This document shows, one piece after another, positions 1 to 12,500 of a stretch of DNA of 64,000 nucleotides. Within the stretch, counting starts at the first letter, position 1. Each line of letters starts with the position of its first letter. Source of the stretch: Manis javanica (Eukaryota; Chordata; Mammalia; Pholidota; Manidae); assembly GCF_040802235.1 (NCBI RefSeq), contig NC_133166.1, forward strand, positions 112,916,991 to 112,980,990. The letters are read 5' to 3'. The notes below the pieces were generated by a model. The model did not search any database. It saw only the letters and a list, made by a program, of their open reading frames with translations, and was not told the DNA's origin. The translations under genes were made by a program, and so were the position numbers.

Positions 1-305
1 GAGGAATATTATGTTTACTAGGCTCTCCCCTGTACCAGGTCCCCCCTATAAACCCCTTTACAGTCACTATCCATCAGCATAGCAAAATGCTGTAGAATCA
101 CTACTTGTCTTCTCTGTGTTGTACAGCCCTACCCTATCTCTCACACCCCCTTTATGCATGCTAATCTTAATACTCCCCTTCGTCTTCTCCCCATCCCTCC
201 CTACCAACCCATCCTCCCCAGTCGCTCTCCCTTTGGTACCTGTTAGTCCTTTCTTGGGTTCTGTGATTCTGCTGCTGTTTTGTTCCTTCAGTTTTTCCTT
301 TCTTC

Positions 306-3300
306 TTATACTCCACAGATGAGTGAAATCATTTGGTACTTGTCTTTCTCCGCTTGGCTTATTTCACTGAGCATAATACCCTCAAGCTCTATCCATGTTG
401 TTGCAAATGGTAGGATTTGTTTTCTTCTTATGGCTGAGTAATATTCCATTGTGTATATGTACCACATCTTCTTTATCCAATCATCTACTGATGGACACTT
501 AGGTTGCTTCCAATCTTTGGCTATTCTAAATAGTGCCGCGATAAACATAGGTGTGCATCTGTCTTTTTCAAACTGGAGTGCTGCATTTTTAGGGTAAATT
601 CCTAGGAGTGGAATTCCTGGGTCAAGTGGTAAGTTTATTTTGAGCATTTTGAGGAACCTCCATACTGCTTTCCACAATGGTTGAACTAATTTACATTCCC
701 ACCAGCAGGGTAGGAGGGTTCCCCTTTCTCCACAGCCTCACCAACATTTGTTGTTGTTTGTCTCTTGGATGGTAGCCATCCTTACTGGTGTGAGGTGATA
801 TCTCATTGTGGTTTTAATTTGCATTTCTCTGATAATTAGCAATGTGGAACATCTTTTCATCTGTCTGTTGGCCATCTGAATTTCTTTTTTGGAGAACTGC
901 CTGTTCAGTTCCTCTGCTCATTTTTTAAGTGGATTGCTTGTTTTTTGCTTGTTGAGATGGGTGAGCTCTTTATATATTTTGGAAGTCAAGCCTTTATTGG
1001 ATCTGTCATTTTCAAATATATTCTCCCATACTGTAGGGTTCCTTTTTGTTCTATTGATGGTGTCTTTTGCTGTACAGAAGCTTTTCAGCTTAATATAGTC
1101 CCACTTGTTCATTTTTGCTTTTGTTTTCCTTGCCCGGGGAGATATGTTCAAGAAGAGGTCACTCATGTTTATGTCTAAAAGGTTTTTGCCTATGTTTTTT
1201 TCTAAGAGTTTTATGGTTTCATGACTTACATTCAGGTCTTTGATCCATTTCGAATTTACTTTTGTGTATGGGGTTAGTCAATGGTCCAGTTTCATTCTCC
1301 TACATGTAGCTGTCCAGTTTTGCCAGCACCATCTGTTGAAGAGACTGTCATTTCACCATTGTATGTCCATGGGTCGTTTATAAAATATTAATTGACCATA
1401 TATGTTTGGGTTAATGTCTGGAGTCTCTAATCTGTTCCACTGGTCCGTGGCTCTGTTCTTGTGCCAGTACCAAACTGTCTTGATTACTATGGCTTTGTAG
1501 TAGAGCTTGAAGTTGGGGAGTGAGATCCCCCCCACTTTATTCTTCTTTCTCAGGATTGCTTTGGCTATTTGGGGTCTTTGGTGTTTCCATATGAATTTTT
1601 GAACTATTTGCTCCAGTTTGTTGAAGAATGTTACTGGTAATTTGATAGGGATTGCATCAAATCTGTATATTGCTTTGGGCAGGATGGCCATTTTGACAAT
1701 ATTAATTCTTCCTAGCCATGAGCATGGGATGAGTTTTCATTTGTTAGTGTCCCCTTTAATTTCTCTTAAGAGTGTTTGGTAGTTTTCAGGGTATAGGTCT
1801 TTCACTTCTTTGGTTGGTTTATTCCTAGGTATTTTCTTCTTTCTGATGCAATTGTGAATGGAACTGTTTTCCTGATTTCTCTTTCTATTGGTTCACTGTT
1901 AGTGTACAGGAAAGCCACAGATTTCTGTGTGTTAATTTTGTATCCTGCAACTTTGCTGTATTCCGATATCAGTTCTAGTAGTTTTGGAGTGGAGTCTTTA
2001 GGGTTTTTTATGTACAATATCATGTCATCTGCAAATAGTGACAGTTTAACTTATTCTTTACCAATCTGGATTCCTTGTATTTCTTTGTTTTGTCTGCCGT
2101 GGCTAGGACCTCCAGTACTATGTCAAATAACAGTGAGGAGAGTGGGCATCCTTGTCTTGTTCCCGATCTCAGAGGAAAAGCTTTCAGCTTCTCGCTGTTC
2201 AGTATAATGTTGGCTGTGGGTTTATCATATATGGCCTTTTTTATGTTGAGGTACTTGCCCTCTATTCCCACTTTGCTGAGAATTTTTATCATGAATGGAT
2301 GTTGAATTTTGTCAAATGCTTTTTCAGCATCTATGGAGATGATCACGTGGTTTTTGTCTTTGTTTTTGTTGATGTGGATGATGTTGATGGATTTGCGAAT
2401 GTTGTACCATCCTTGCATCCCTGGGATGAATCCCACTTGGTCATGGTGTATGATCCTTTTGATATACTTTTGAATTCGGTTTGCTAATACTTTATTGAGT
2501 ATTTTTGCATCTACATTCATCAGGGATATTGGTCTGTAATTTTCTTTTTTGGTGGGGTCTTTGCCTGGTTTTGGTATTAGGGTGATGTTGGCTTCATAGA
2601 ATGAGTTTGGGAGTATTCCCTCCTCTTCTATTTTTTGGAAAACTTTAAGGAGAACGGGTATTATGTCTTCTCTGTGTGTCTGATAAAATTCCGAAGTAAA
2701 TCCGTCTGCCCTGGGTGTTTTGTTCTTGGGTAGATTTTTGATTACCATCTCAATTTCTTTGCTCGTAATTGGTTTGTTTAACTTTTGTGTTTCTTCCTTG
2801 GTCAGTCTTGGAAGGTTGCATTTTTCTCGGAAGTTGTCCATTTCTTCTAGGTTTTCCAGCTTGTTGGCACATAGGTTTTCATAGTAGTCTTCAATAATTC
2901 TTTGTATTTCTGTGGAGTCTGTCGTGATTTTTCCATTCTCATTTCTGATTCTGTTGATTTGTGTTGATTCTCTTTTTCTCTTAATAAGTTTGGCTAGGGG
3001 CTTATCTATTTTGTTTATTTTCTCAAAGAACCAGCTTCTGGTTTCGTTGATTTTTGCTACTGTTTTATTCTTCTCAATTTTGTTTATTTCTTCTCTGATC
3101 TTTATTATGTCCCTCCTTCTGCTGACTTTAGGCCTCATTTGTTCTTCTTTTTCCAGTTTCGATAATTGTGATGTTAGACTATTCATTTGGGATTGTTCTT
3201 CCTTCTCCAAGTGTGCCTGGATCGCTATATACTTTCCTCTTAAGACTGCTTTCGCTGCTTCCCACAGAAGATGGGGCTTTGTGTTGTTGTTGTCATTTGT

Positions 3301-4107
3301 TTCTATATATTTCTTGATCTCTATTTTGATTTGTTTGTTGATCCATTGATTATTTAGGAGCATGTTGTTAAGCCTCCATGTGTTTGTGAGCCTTTTTGTT
3401 TTCTTTGCAGAATTTATTTCTAGTTTCATACCTTTGTGGTCTGAAAAATTGGTTGGTAGAATTTCAATATTTTGGATTTTACTGAGGCTCTTTTTGTGGG
3501 CTAGTATGTGGTCTATTCTGGAGAATGTTCCATGTGCACTTGAGAAGAATGTATATCCTGTTGCTTTTGGATGTAGAGTTCTATAGATGTCTATTAGGTC
3601 CATCTGTTCTACTGTGTTGTTCAGTGCCTCCGTGTCCTTACTTATTTTCTGCCCGGTAGTTCTATCCTTTGGGGTGAGTGGTGTGTTGAAGTCTCCTAAA
3701 ATGAATGTGTTGCAGTCTATTTCCCCCTTTAGTTCTGTTAGTATTTGTTTCACATATGCTGGTGCATATATATTTAGAATGGTTATATACTCTTGTTGGA
3801 CTGAGCCCATCATCATTATGCAATGCCCTTCTTTATCTCTTGTTACTTTCTTTGTTTTGAAGTCTATTTAGTCTGATATTAGTACTGCAACCCCTGCTTT
3901 CTTCTCACTGTTGTTTGCCTGAAATATGTTTTTCCATCCCTTGACTTTTAGTCTGTGCATGTCTTTGGGTTTGAGGTGAGTTTCTTGTAAGCAGCATATA
4001 GATGGGTCTTGCTTTTTTATCCATTCTATTACTTTGTGTCTTTTTATTGGTGCATTAAGTCCATTTACATTTAGGGTGACTATTGAGAGATATGTACTTA
4101 TTGCCAT
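306..4107 (-). pseudogene. LINE-1 copy A ORF2 (endonuclease-reverse transcriptase), broken
   Basis: ORF2p nicks DNA and copies L1 RNA by target-primed reverse transcription. The N-terminal endonuclease is recognisable from LNVNGLN and QETHLK near 4000-4090. The longest intact piece, 3816-2020, spans the rest of the endonuclease, the linker and most of the reverse transcriptase, including the RQGCPLS segment. The C-terminal part ends at 306. Breaks seen: an AAA-to-TAA type stop at 3868, and a frameshift just before the FADD active-site codons at about 2035, so FADD is out of frame with the large piece. More frame changes lie between 2020 and 1353. It cannot make full-length protein. Confidence 0.93.
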
Positions 4108-4302
4108 TGCAGGCTTTAAATTCGTGGTTACCAAAGGTTCAAGGTTAGCCTCTTTAGTATCTTACTGACTAACTTAGCTCGCTTATTGAGGTGTTATATA
4201 CACTGTCTGGAGAGTCTTTTCTTCTCTTCCTTCTTATTCCTCCTCCTCCATTCTTCATATGTTGGGTGTTTTGTTCTGTGCTCTTTTTAGGAGTGCTCCC
4301 AT

Positions 4303-5160
4303 CTAGAGCAGTCCCTGTAAGATGCCCTGTAGAGGTGGTTTGTGGGAAGCAAATTCCCTCAGCTTTTGCTTGTCTGGGAATTGTTTAATCCCTTCCTTCA
4401 TATTTAAATGATGGTCGTGCTGGATACAGTATCCTTGGTTCAAGGCCCTTCTGTTTCATTGCATTAAATATATCATGCCATTCTCTTCTGGCCTGTACGG
4501 TTTCTGTCGAGAAGTCTGATGATAGCTTGATGGGTTTTCCTTTATAGGTGACCTTTTTCTCCCTAACTACCTTTAAAACTCTGTCCTTGTCCTTGATCTT
4601 TGCCATTTTAATTATTATGTGTCTTGGTGTTGTTCTCCTTGGGTCCTTTCTGTTGGGAGTTCTGTGTATTCCCGTGGTCTCTTCGATTATTTCCTACCCC
4701 AGTTTGGGGAAGTTTTCAGCAATTATTTCTTCAAAGACACTTTCTATCCCTTTTCCTCTCTCTTCTTCTTCTGGTACCCTTATAATATGTATATTGTTCC
4801 TTTTGGATTGGTCACACAGTTCTCTTAATATTGTTTCATTCCTAGAGATCCTTTTATCTCTCTCTGTGTCAGCTTCTATGCGTTCCTGTTCTCTGGTTTC
4901 TATTCCTTCAATGGCCTCTTGCATCTTATCCATTCTGCTTATAAATCCTTCCAGAGTTTGTTTCACTTCTGTAATCTCCTTCTGGACGTCTGTGATCTCC
5001 CTCCGTACTTCATCCCATTGCTCTTGCATTTTCACTCCATCTCCGTCAGCATGTTTATGATTTTTATTTTGAATTCGTTTTCAGGAAGACTGGTTAGGTC
5101 TGTCTCCTTCTCTGGTGTTGCCTCTGTGATCTTGGTTTGCCTGTAATTTTGCCTTTTCAT
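4303..5160 (-). pseudogene. LINE-1 copy A ORF1 (RNA-binding protein), broken
   Basis: ORF1p is the trimeric coiled-coil RNA chaperone of L1. The reading begins MKRQNY at 5160. It passes through a coiled-coil region rich in charged heptads (about 5035-4800), a segment with QSKRNNIHI, and the C-terminal block with QARREWHDIF. A frameshift lies near 5045, just before the coiled coil, and a one-base insertion near 4390 ends the frame early. The homologous stop in related copies corresponds to 4303. Confidence 0.9.
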
Positions 5161-5515
5161 GGTGATAGAGATAGTTTGCAGAGCTGGAATGAGTGAATGC
5201 TGGAAGAACTTCCCTTCTTGTTGGTTTGTGGCCTTCCTCTCCTGGGAGAACAGCGACCTCTAGTGGCTTGTGCTGGGCAGCTGCACGCAGACAGGGTTTC
5301 TGATTCCTGCCTGGCTGCTATGGAGTTTATCTCCGCTGTTGCTGTGAATGTGGCCTGGCTCTGGCTGCTGCTCCAAAATGGTGGAGCCCCGTTGGAGGGG
5401 GAGCAGTCGGGGGGCTATTTTTCTCCATAAGGGGCCTCCGTGCTCCCTGCTGCCCAGGGGGTTAGAGTGCCCAGAGATCTCTGGATTCCCTACCTCTGGA
5501 CTAAGTGTCCTGCCC

Positions 5516-5930
5516 TGCCCCTTTAAGACTTCCAAAAGCACTCGCCAAAACAAAACAACAACAACAACAAAAAAAGCCGCTTGCTTTTCTTTGTTCTCCG
5601 GTGCCAGCCTCAGGCACCCACTCACTGGTCTTGCTGCCCTTTTTCTCTTGTATTAGGGTCCCTTTAAGACTTCCAAAAAGCACTCGCCAAAAAAAGAAAA
5701 AAAATGGTCACTCCCGTTTCTTTGTTCTCCGGTGCCAGCCTCAGGCACCCGCTCACCGGTCTTGCTGCCCTGTTTCCCCAGTATGGGGGTCCCTGTCCCT
5801 TTAAGACTTCCAAAAAGCACTCGCCAAAAAAAAAAAAAAATGGCCGCTCGCTTTTGTTTGTTCTCCAACGCCGGCCTCAGGCACGTGCTCACCAGTCTTG
5901 CTGCCCTGTTTCCCTAGTATCCAGCACCCC
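5516..5930 (-). repeat. Three tandem monomers in the L1 copy A 5' UTR
   Basis: Three direct repeats of about 137-141 bp start at comparable points (TTTAAGACTT near 5522, 5663 and 5800). Each holds an A-rich run followed by a shared block containing CCAGCCTCAGGCAC and CTTGCTGCCCT. The related copy at 18473 has only one unit. The arrangement resembles the promoter monomers of rodent L1s, and I infer a promoter role from position only. Confidence 0.85.
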
Positions 5931-6267
5931 ATGCATGCACTGTGTCTGCGCTCTGGTTCGGATGGCTGGGGCTGGGTGTTCAGCAGTCCTGGGCTCCCTC
6001 TCCCTCCCGGCTCCGACTCCTCTCCTCCCACCAGGCGCTTGGGAGGGGCGCTTGGGAGGGGCGCTTGGGTCCCGCAATGCTGGGGCTTGTATCTTACCCC
6101 CCTCGCGAGGCACTGGGTTCTCGCAGGTGTGGATGTGGTCTGGATGTTGTCCTTTGTCCTCTGGTCTCTATTCTAGGAAGAGTTGTCTTTGTTATATTTT
6201 CATAGATATATTTGGTTTTGGGAGATTTCTGCTGCTCTACTCACGCCGCCATCTTGGCACCGCCTGA

Positions 6268-8560
6268 GATCTTCTTTCTTAAAGTAGGTATTTACAGATA
6301 TAAATTTCCCCCAACCAATGCCTTCACTGCATCCCATTTTTTACCTGTGTTACTTCCATTTATTGTGTATTTTTTGTATCTCCTTTGTGTTTTCTTCTTT
6401 GACCCATTGGTTATTAAGGGGGTATTTATTTTCCATGTATTTGTGAATTTCCAAGTCTTCTCCCATTATGATCTGTAATTTCATTCCATTGTAGTTGAAG
6501 AACATACTGTATATGATTTCAGTCATTTTAAATTTATTGAGGCTTTTTCTTATGGCCCATCATGTACTCTGGAGAATGTTCCATGCGCACTTGAGAAGAG
6601 TGTGTGTATTCTGCTCGCACTGGACAGAACAGTCTATAGAGTTAGGTCTAGCTGGTTTACTGCACTGTTCCAGTCTGCTTTTCATTGCTGATCTTCTGTC
6701 TAGTTCTATCTATTACTGAAAGTAGGGCACTGAAGTCAACAACTGTTTTTGTTAAATCGTCTATTTCTCCCTTCAATGCTTCATGTATATTGCTTCAAGT
6801 ATTTGGGGCTCTGTTATTAAATGTAAATATGTTTATAATTGATACACCTTCTTGAAGGATTGACCCTTTATCATTATAAAATGTTCTTTTAAGTCTCTAG
6901 TAAGAATTTTTGTCTTGAAGTCTATTTTGCCTGATAAGCAGTATAGCCACTCCAGCTCTCCTCTGGTTACAATTTGGAAGGCATATCATTTTTCTTCCTT
7001 CCACTTGTATCTTTAATTAGTATATTTTAATCTAAAATGTCTCTTGAAGGCCTTGTATAGTTGAATCATGCTTTTTTTATTCCATTCTGCCAATCTCCAC
7101 CTTTTAATTTAAATGTTTAATCAATTTATATTATAAGGTGATTATTGATAAGGTAGGATGTATCTGTCATTTTGCTTTATTTTCTGCCTTGCATGTTTGT
7201 TCCTGTATACTTCCATCACTGTCTTTCTTCCATGTTAACTAGATATTTTTTAATGCATCATTTTATTCCCTTGATACTTTTACTATAACTTTTTGGTTAT
7301 TTTATCAGTAGTTGCCTGGGGATTAAAAGTAACACCTTAACTTAAAACAATCTAGTTTGGTTGGATTAATACAGACTTAATTCCAATGGTATAAAGAAAT
7401 TTTGCTTCAATAAAGCTCTGTTCCCTCCCCACTCCTTTGTGCCATTATTCTCATAGAAATAACATCTTCATATATTATAAGCCCATCACTACAGTTTTAT
7501 TTAAGATGCATTAAAATTAAAATCATAGTTTTAGGCAGCTTTTAAATCAGATAGGAGACAAAAGTTACAAATATATACTATCTCTTCATTTACCTATGTA
7601 GTTGCCTTACCACTGCTGTTTCTTCATGTACCCGACACCGGGGGTTGTCACTTTAGCCTGAAGCACTCCCTTTAGTATATACTGTGGGGCAGGGCTACCA
7701 CCAATGAATTCCCTTATTCTTGCTTATTTAGCAACATCTTAATTTCTCCATTTTTGGATGATAGTTTTGCTGGCTACAGAACTCCTGGGTGACAGTCTCT
7801 TTCAGCGTTTTGTGTATGTCAGCGCACTGCCTTCTAGGCACCATGGTTTTGGGTGAGAAGTCAGCTGTTAACTTTGAGGATCTCTTGAAGGTGATAAAAA
7901 TTATGTCCCCTCTTGCTGCTTTTAAGATAATCCCTTTATCTTTAACAGTCTGACTACAACATAACTAGGTAATGATCTCCCTAAGTTTATCCTATTTGGA
8001 GGTCATCTTGGATGTGCAGATTAATGTTTGTCATTAAATGTGGGGAGTTTATACCTTCAAATATCCTTTTTGCATCTTTCTCCTACTCCTCTCTGTACAA
8101 CACTCCAATTATGGATATATCAGTATCCTTGATGGTGTCCCACAGGTCTCTGAGGTTCTCTTCATTTTCCTTCATTCTTTTTACTTTCTATTCCTCAGAT
8201 TGTATCTATACATATTTTTAATATAGATCTTAATATAATTATCTTAACCTATACTCATATTAACTGATTTTTTTCCTGCCAGTTCAAATCTGCTAGTGAA
8301 TCTTCAATGTAGTTACTGTATTTTCAACTCCAGAATTTCTTTTAATTTCCACCTCTTTACAGGTTAATTTCTACCTCTCAACTTGATGATACATCATTCT
8401 CATGTTTTCCTTTAATTATTTTAGACATGATAGAAAATATGTTCTAAGAAGATATTTCTAACAGGCATTTTAAAGTCTTTGTCCACTAAGTTCAACAGCC
8501 CCATATACCCATCACCTTCTCTCAATTTTTCTCTATTTACTTATTGTCTTCTAACATACA
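6268..8560 (-). mobile_element. Ancient LINE-1 (L1M-type) remnant
   Basis: This is a strongly diverged minus-strand L1. Segments at 6560-6600 and 6830-6900 correspond to the ORF2 endonuclease region of the younger L1s nearby, for example the conserved phrase TCTGGAGAATGTTCCATG. From about 7700 to 8200 the text matches the ORF1 region. It has many stops and no useful ORF. L1 copy A appears to have inserted at its left edge. Confidence 0.75.
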
Positions 8561-8589
8561 ATATAATTTTCTTTATATTTTCTATCTCC

Positions 8590-8715
8590 ATCCACCAGAG
8601 TGTAAGCTCTGTATAAGCAGGCAGTTTTGTCTGTTTTATGTGCTCCTACAGTTCCAGAACCCAGGACAATGACTGGCATTTAGTAGATGCCCAACAGATA
8701 TTTGGTGAGGAATGA
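8590..8715 (+). mobile_element. LINE-2 3' end remnant
   Basis: The text has the usual L2 tail order: a TGTAAGCTC block, then a GTCTGTTTT block, then a GGCATTTAGTAGATGCCC block and an ATATTTGGTGAGGAATGAA ending. It is old and non-coding. Confidence 0.7.
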
Positions 8716-8984
8716 ATCCCAGCATATAGTGTGTGCCCAATAATAGCAGAACATTTCTAGGTACTTGTAATTGTCCCCCATGTTTTATCTAAAAGCTGTT
8801 ACCTTTTAAACAAGTTTTAAGTGATAGAGCTAGGAAACAAGTAACATTTACTGAGCACTGGAATCATCTCCAACGCAGGTGATGTTTTTACCTCCAACAG
8901 AAAACTCTCCTTTGGGGCTCCCTCTCCCTCATATCCATCCTATCAGCTAGCCTTCTCCATTTTTCTTCCATAAGAATGCTCTAT

Positions 8985-9096
8985 TCTCACGATCTCCAGT
9001 GCCACCAATGTCTTTTGTCTGGACTGTAACAACTTTTACCTTCCACTCATGGCCCCCTTCAACCTATTTTTCACATAGAAGCCAGGGTAATCTTTT
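8985..9096 (+). mobile_element. LINE-2 fragment, left half, split by the L1 at 9097
   Basis: Diverged L2 3'-region sequence ends with GAAGCCAGGGTAATCTTTT (9078-9096). The same 19 bases recur at 16212-16230, where the L2 continues. The reading across the empty site fits the L2 consensus as I know it. Confidence 0.75.
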
Positions 9097-9103
9097 TTTT
9101 TTT

Positions 9104-9241
9104 CATATAATGAGCACATTGCTTATACAACTTACTTGTCAGATGATACTTGTACCTATTTCATAACTTCCATTTTAGAGATCATGTGACCCTTAATTCA
9201 TGTTTTCTACAATCTAGTCAAAAAGATTAAACAAAATGTGA
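9104..9241 (-). other. Probable 3'-transduced segment of L1 copy B
   Basis: On the minus strand this non-L1 sequence lies between the L1's own A-run (9242-9249) and the terminal A-run beside the target-site duplication. That is the layout left when L1 transcription reads through its own poly(A) site and the downstream flank is copied along. It is not part of the surrounding L2, which resumes cleanly at 16231. No canonical AATAAA is visible near its end, which is the weak point. Confidence 0.65.
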
Positions 9242-9570
9242 TTTTTTTTGGTATCATTAATATACACTTACATGAGCAACACTGTGGTTACTAGATTCCT
9301 CCCATTATCAAGTCCCCCTCACATACCCCATTACAGTCACTGCCCATCAGCGTAGTAAGATGCTATAGAATCACTACTTGTCTTCTCTGTGCTATACTGC
9401 CTTCCCAGTGCCCCCCACTACATTATGTGTGCTAATTGTAATGCCCCTTTTTCCCCTTACCCTCCCTTCCCACCCATCCTCCCCAGCCCCTTTCCCTTTG
9501 TTAACTGTTAGTCCATTCTTAGGTTTTGTGAGTCTGCTGCCATTTTGTTCGTTCAGTTTTCACTTTGTTC

Positions 9571-12500
9571 TTATGCTCCACAGATGAGTGAAGTCATTTG
9601 ATACTTGTCTTTCTCCACCTGGCTTATTTCACTGAGCATAATACCCTCTAGCTCCATCCATGTTGTTGCAAATGGTAGGATTTCTTTTCTCCTGGTTGAA
9701 TAATATTCCATTGTGTGTATGTACCACATCTTCTTTATCCATTCATCTACTGATGGACACTTAGGTTGCTTCCATTTCTTGGATATTGTAAATAGTGCTT
9801 CAATAAACATAGGGGTGCGTATGTCTTTTTCAAACTGGTCTGCTGCATTGTTAAGGTTAATTCCTAGGAGTGCAATTCCTGGGTCAAATGGTATTTCTAT
9901 TTTTAGTTTTTTGAGGAACCTCCATACTGCTTTCCACAATGGTTGAACTAATTTACATTCCCACCAGCAGTGGAGGAGGGGTTCCCCTTTCTCCACATCC
10001 TTGCCAATATTCGTTGTTGTCTTTTGGATGGTGGCCATCCTAACTGGTGTGAAGTGATATCTCATTATGGTTTTAATTTGCATTTCTCTGATGATTAGCA
10101 ATGTGGAGCATCTTTTCATGTGCCTTTTGACCATCTGAATTTCTTCCCTTGAGAAGTGTCTGTTCAGATCCTCTGCACATTTTTTAATTCGGTTATTTTC
10201 TTTCTGTTTGTTGAGGTGCGTGGGCTCTTTGTATATTTTAGATGTCAACCCTTTATCAGATATGTCATTTATGAATACATTCTCCCATACTGTAGGATGC
10301 CTTTTCATTCTACTGATGTTGTCCTTTGCTGTACAGAAGCTTTTTAGTTTGATATAGTAAGACTTGTTCATTTCTGCTTATATTTCCATTGCCCTTGGAG
10401 ATATGTTCATGAAGAAGTTATTCATGTTCATATTCAAGAGAGTTTTGCCTATGCTTTCTTCTAGAGTTTTATGGTTTCATGACTTACATTCAGGTCTTTG
10501 ATTCATTTTGAATTTACTTTTGTGTATGGAGTTAGACAGTAATCCAGTTTCATTCTCTTATGTGTAGCTGTCCAGTTTTGCCAACACCAGCTGTTGAAGA
10601 GGCTGTCATTTCCCCACTCTATATCCATGGCTCCTTTATCGTATATTAATTGACCATATATGCTTGGGTTAATATTTAGACTCTCTATTCTGTTCCAGTG
10701 GTTTCATGATTTACATTCAGGTCTCTCTCTCTTCTTGTGCCAGTACCAAATTGTGTTGATTACTGTGGCTTTGTAGTAGAGCTTGAAGTTGGGAAGCGAG
10801 ACCCCCCCTGCTTTATTCTTCCTTCTCAGGATTGCTTTGGCTATTCAGGGTCTTTTGTGGTTCCATATGAATTTTAGAACTATTTGTTCCAGGTCATTGA
10901 AGAATGCTGTCGGTATTTTGATAGGGATTGTATTGAATCTATAGATTGCTTTAGGCAGGACGGCCATTTTGACAATATTAATACTTCCTACCCAAGAGCA
11001 TGGGATGAATTTCCACTTATTAGTGTCCTCTTTAATTTCTCTTAGAAGTGTCTTATAGTTTTCAAGGTACAGGTCTTTCACTTCCTAGGTTAAGTTTATT
11101 CCTAGGTATTTTTTTTATTCAATTGTGAATGGAATTGTTTTCCTGATTTCTCTTTCTGCTAGTTCATCTTTGGTGTATAGAAATGCAACAGATTTCTGTG
11201 TATTAATTTTGTATCCCGCAACTTTGCTGAATTCATATATTAGTTCTAGTAGTTTTGGAGTGACGTCTTTAGGGTTTTTTATGTACAACATCATGTCATC
11301 TGCAAACAGAGACAGTTTGTCTTCTTCCTTACCAATCTGGATGCCTTTTATTTCTTTGTGTTGTCTGATTGCCATGGCTAGGACCTTCAGTACTATGTTG
11401 AATAAAAGCAAGGTGAGTAGACATCCGTGTCTTGTTCCCTATCTTAGAGGAAAAGCTTTCAGCTTCTCACTGTTGAGTATGATGTTGGCTGTGGGTTTAT
11501 CATATATGGCCTTTATTATGTTGAGGTACTTGCCCTCTATACCCATTTTGTTGAGAGTTTTTATCATGAATGGATGTTGAATTTTTCACCATCTATGGAA
11601 ATGATCATGTGGTTTTTGTCCTTCTTTTTGTTGATGTGGTGGGTGATGTTGATGGATTTTTGAATGTTGTACCATCCTTGCATCCCTGGGATGAATCCCA
11701 CTTGATCATGGTGTATGAGTCTCTTGTTGTATTTTTTAATTCACTTTGCTAATATTTTGTTGAGTATTTTTGCATCTATGTTCATCAGGGATATTGGTCT
11801 GTAGTTTTGTGTGTGTGTGTGGTGTCTTTGCCTGGTTTTGGTACTAGAGTGATGCTGGCTTCATAGAATGAGTTTGGGAGTATTCCCTCCTCTTGTATTT
11901 TTTGGAAAACTTTAAGGAGAATGGGTTAATTATGTCTTCGCTAAATGTCTGATAAAATTCACCAGTGAATCCATCTGGTTCTGATAAAATTCAGCAGTGA
12001 ATCCATCTGGTATAGAGGTTTTGTTCTTGGGTAGTTTTTTGATTACCAGTTCAATTTCACTGCTGGTTATTGGTCTGTTCATATTTTCTGTTTCTTTCTT
12101 GGTCAGTCTTGGAACGTTGTATTTCTCTATAAAGTTGCCCATTTCTTCTAGGTTATCCAGTTTGTTGGCATATAGATTTTCATAGTATTCTCTACTAATT
12201 CTTTGTATTTCTGTGGTGTCCATAGCGATTTTTCCTTTCTCATTTCTGATTCTGTTTATGTGTGTAGATTCTCTTTTTCTCTTAATAAGTTTGGCTAGGG
12301 GTTTATCTATTTTGTTTATTTTTTCAAAGAACCAGCTCTTGGTTTCATTAAATTTTACTATTGTTTTATTCTTCTTAATTCTGTTTATTTCTTCCCTGAT
12401 CTTTATTATGTCCCTCCTACTGCTCACTTTGGGCTTCCTTTGTTCTTCTTTTTCCAGTCTCAATAATTGTGAATTTAGACTATTCATTTGGGATTGTTCT

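Larger units (their letters stand above)
1..6267 (-). mobile_element. Near full-length LINE-1 (copy A), 3' end cut by window edge
   Basis: The element reads right to left. Its 5' end is near 6267, where the minus strand carries the motif CAAGATGGCGGCGTGAG. It then has a 5' UTR of about 1.1 kb, ORF1 (5160 to 4303), ORF2 (about 4107 to 306) and a 3' UTR that runs out of the window at base 1. It closely resembles the plus-strand copy at 18473-24579, so the two belong to the same subfamily. Both ORFs carry stops and frameshifts, so it is not autonomous. It sits in the sense orientation of AP2A2 intron 1. Its target-site duplication cannot be checked because the 3' flank is outside the window. Confidence 0.95.

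Noticed and set aside
5260..6267. Several plus- and minus-strand open frames near the start of L1 copy A
   Set aside because: They lie in the L1 5' UTR monomers and arise from repeat composition.
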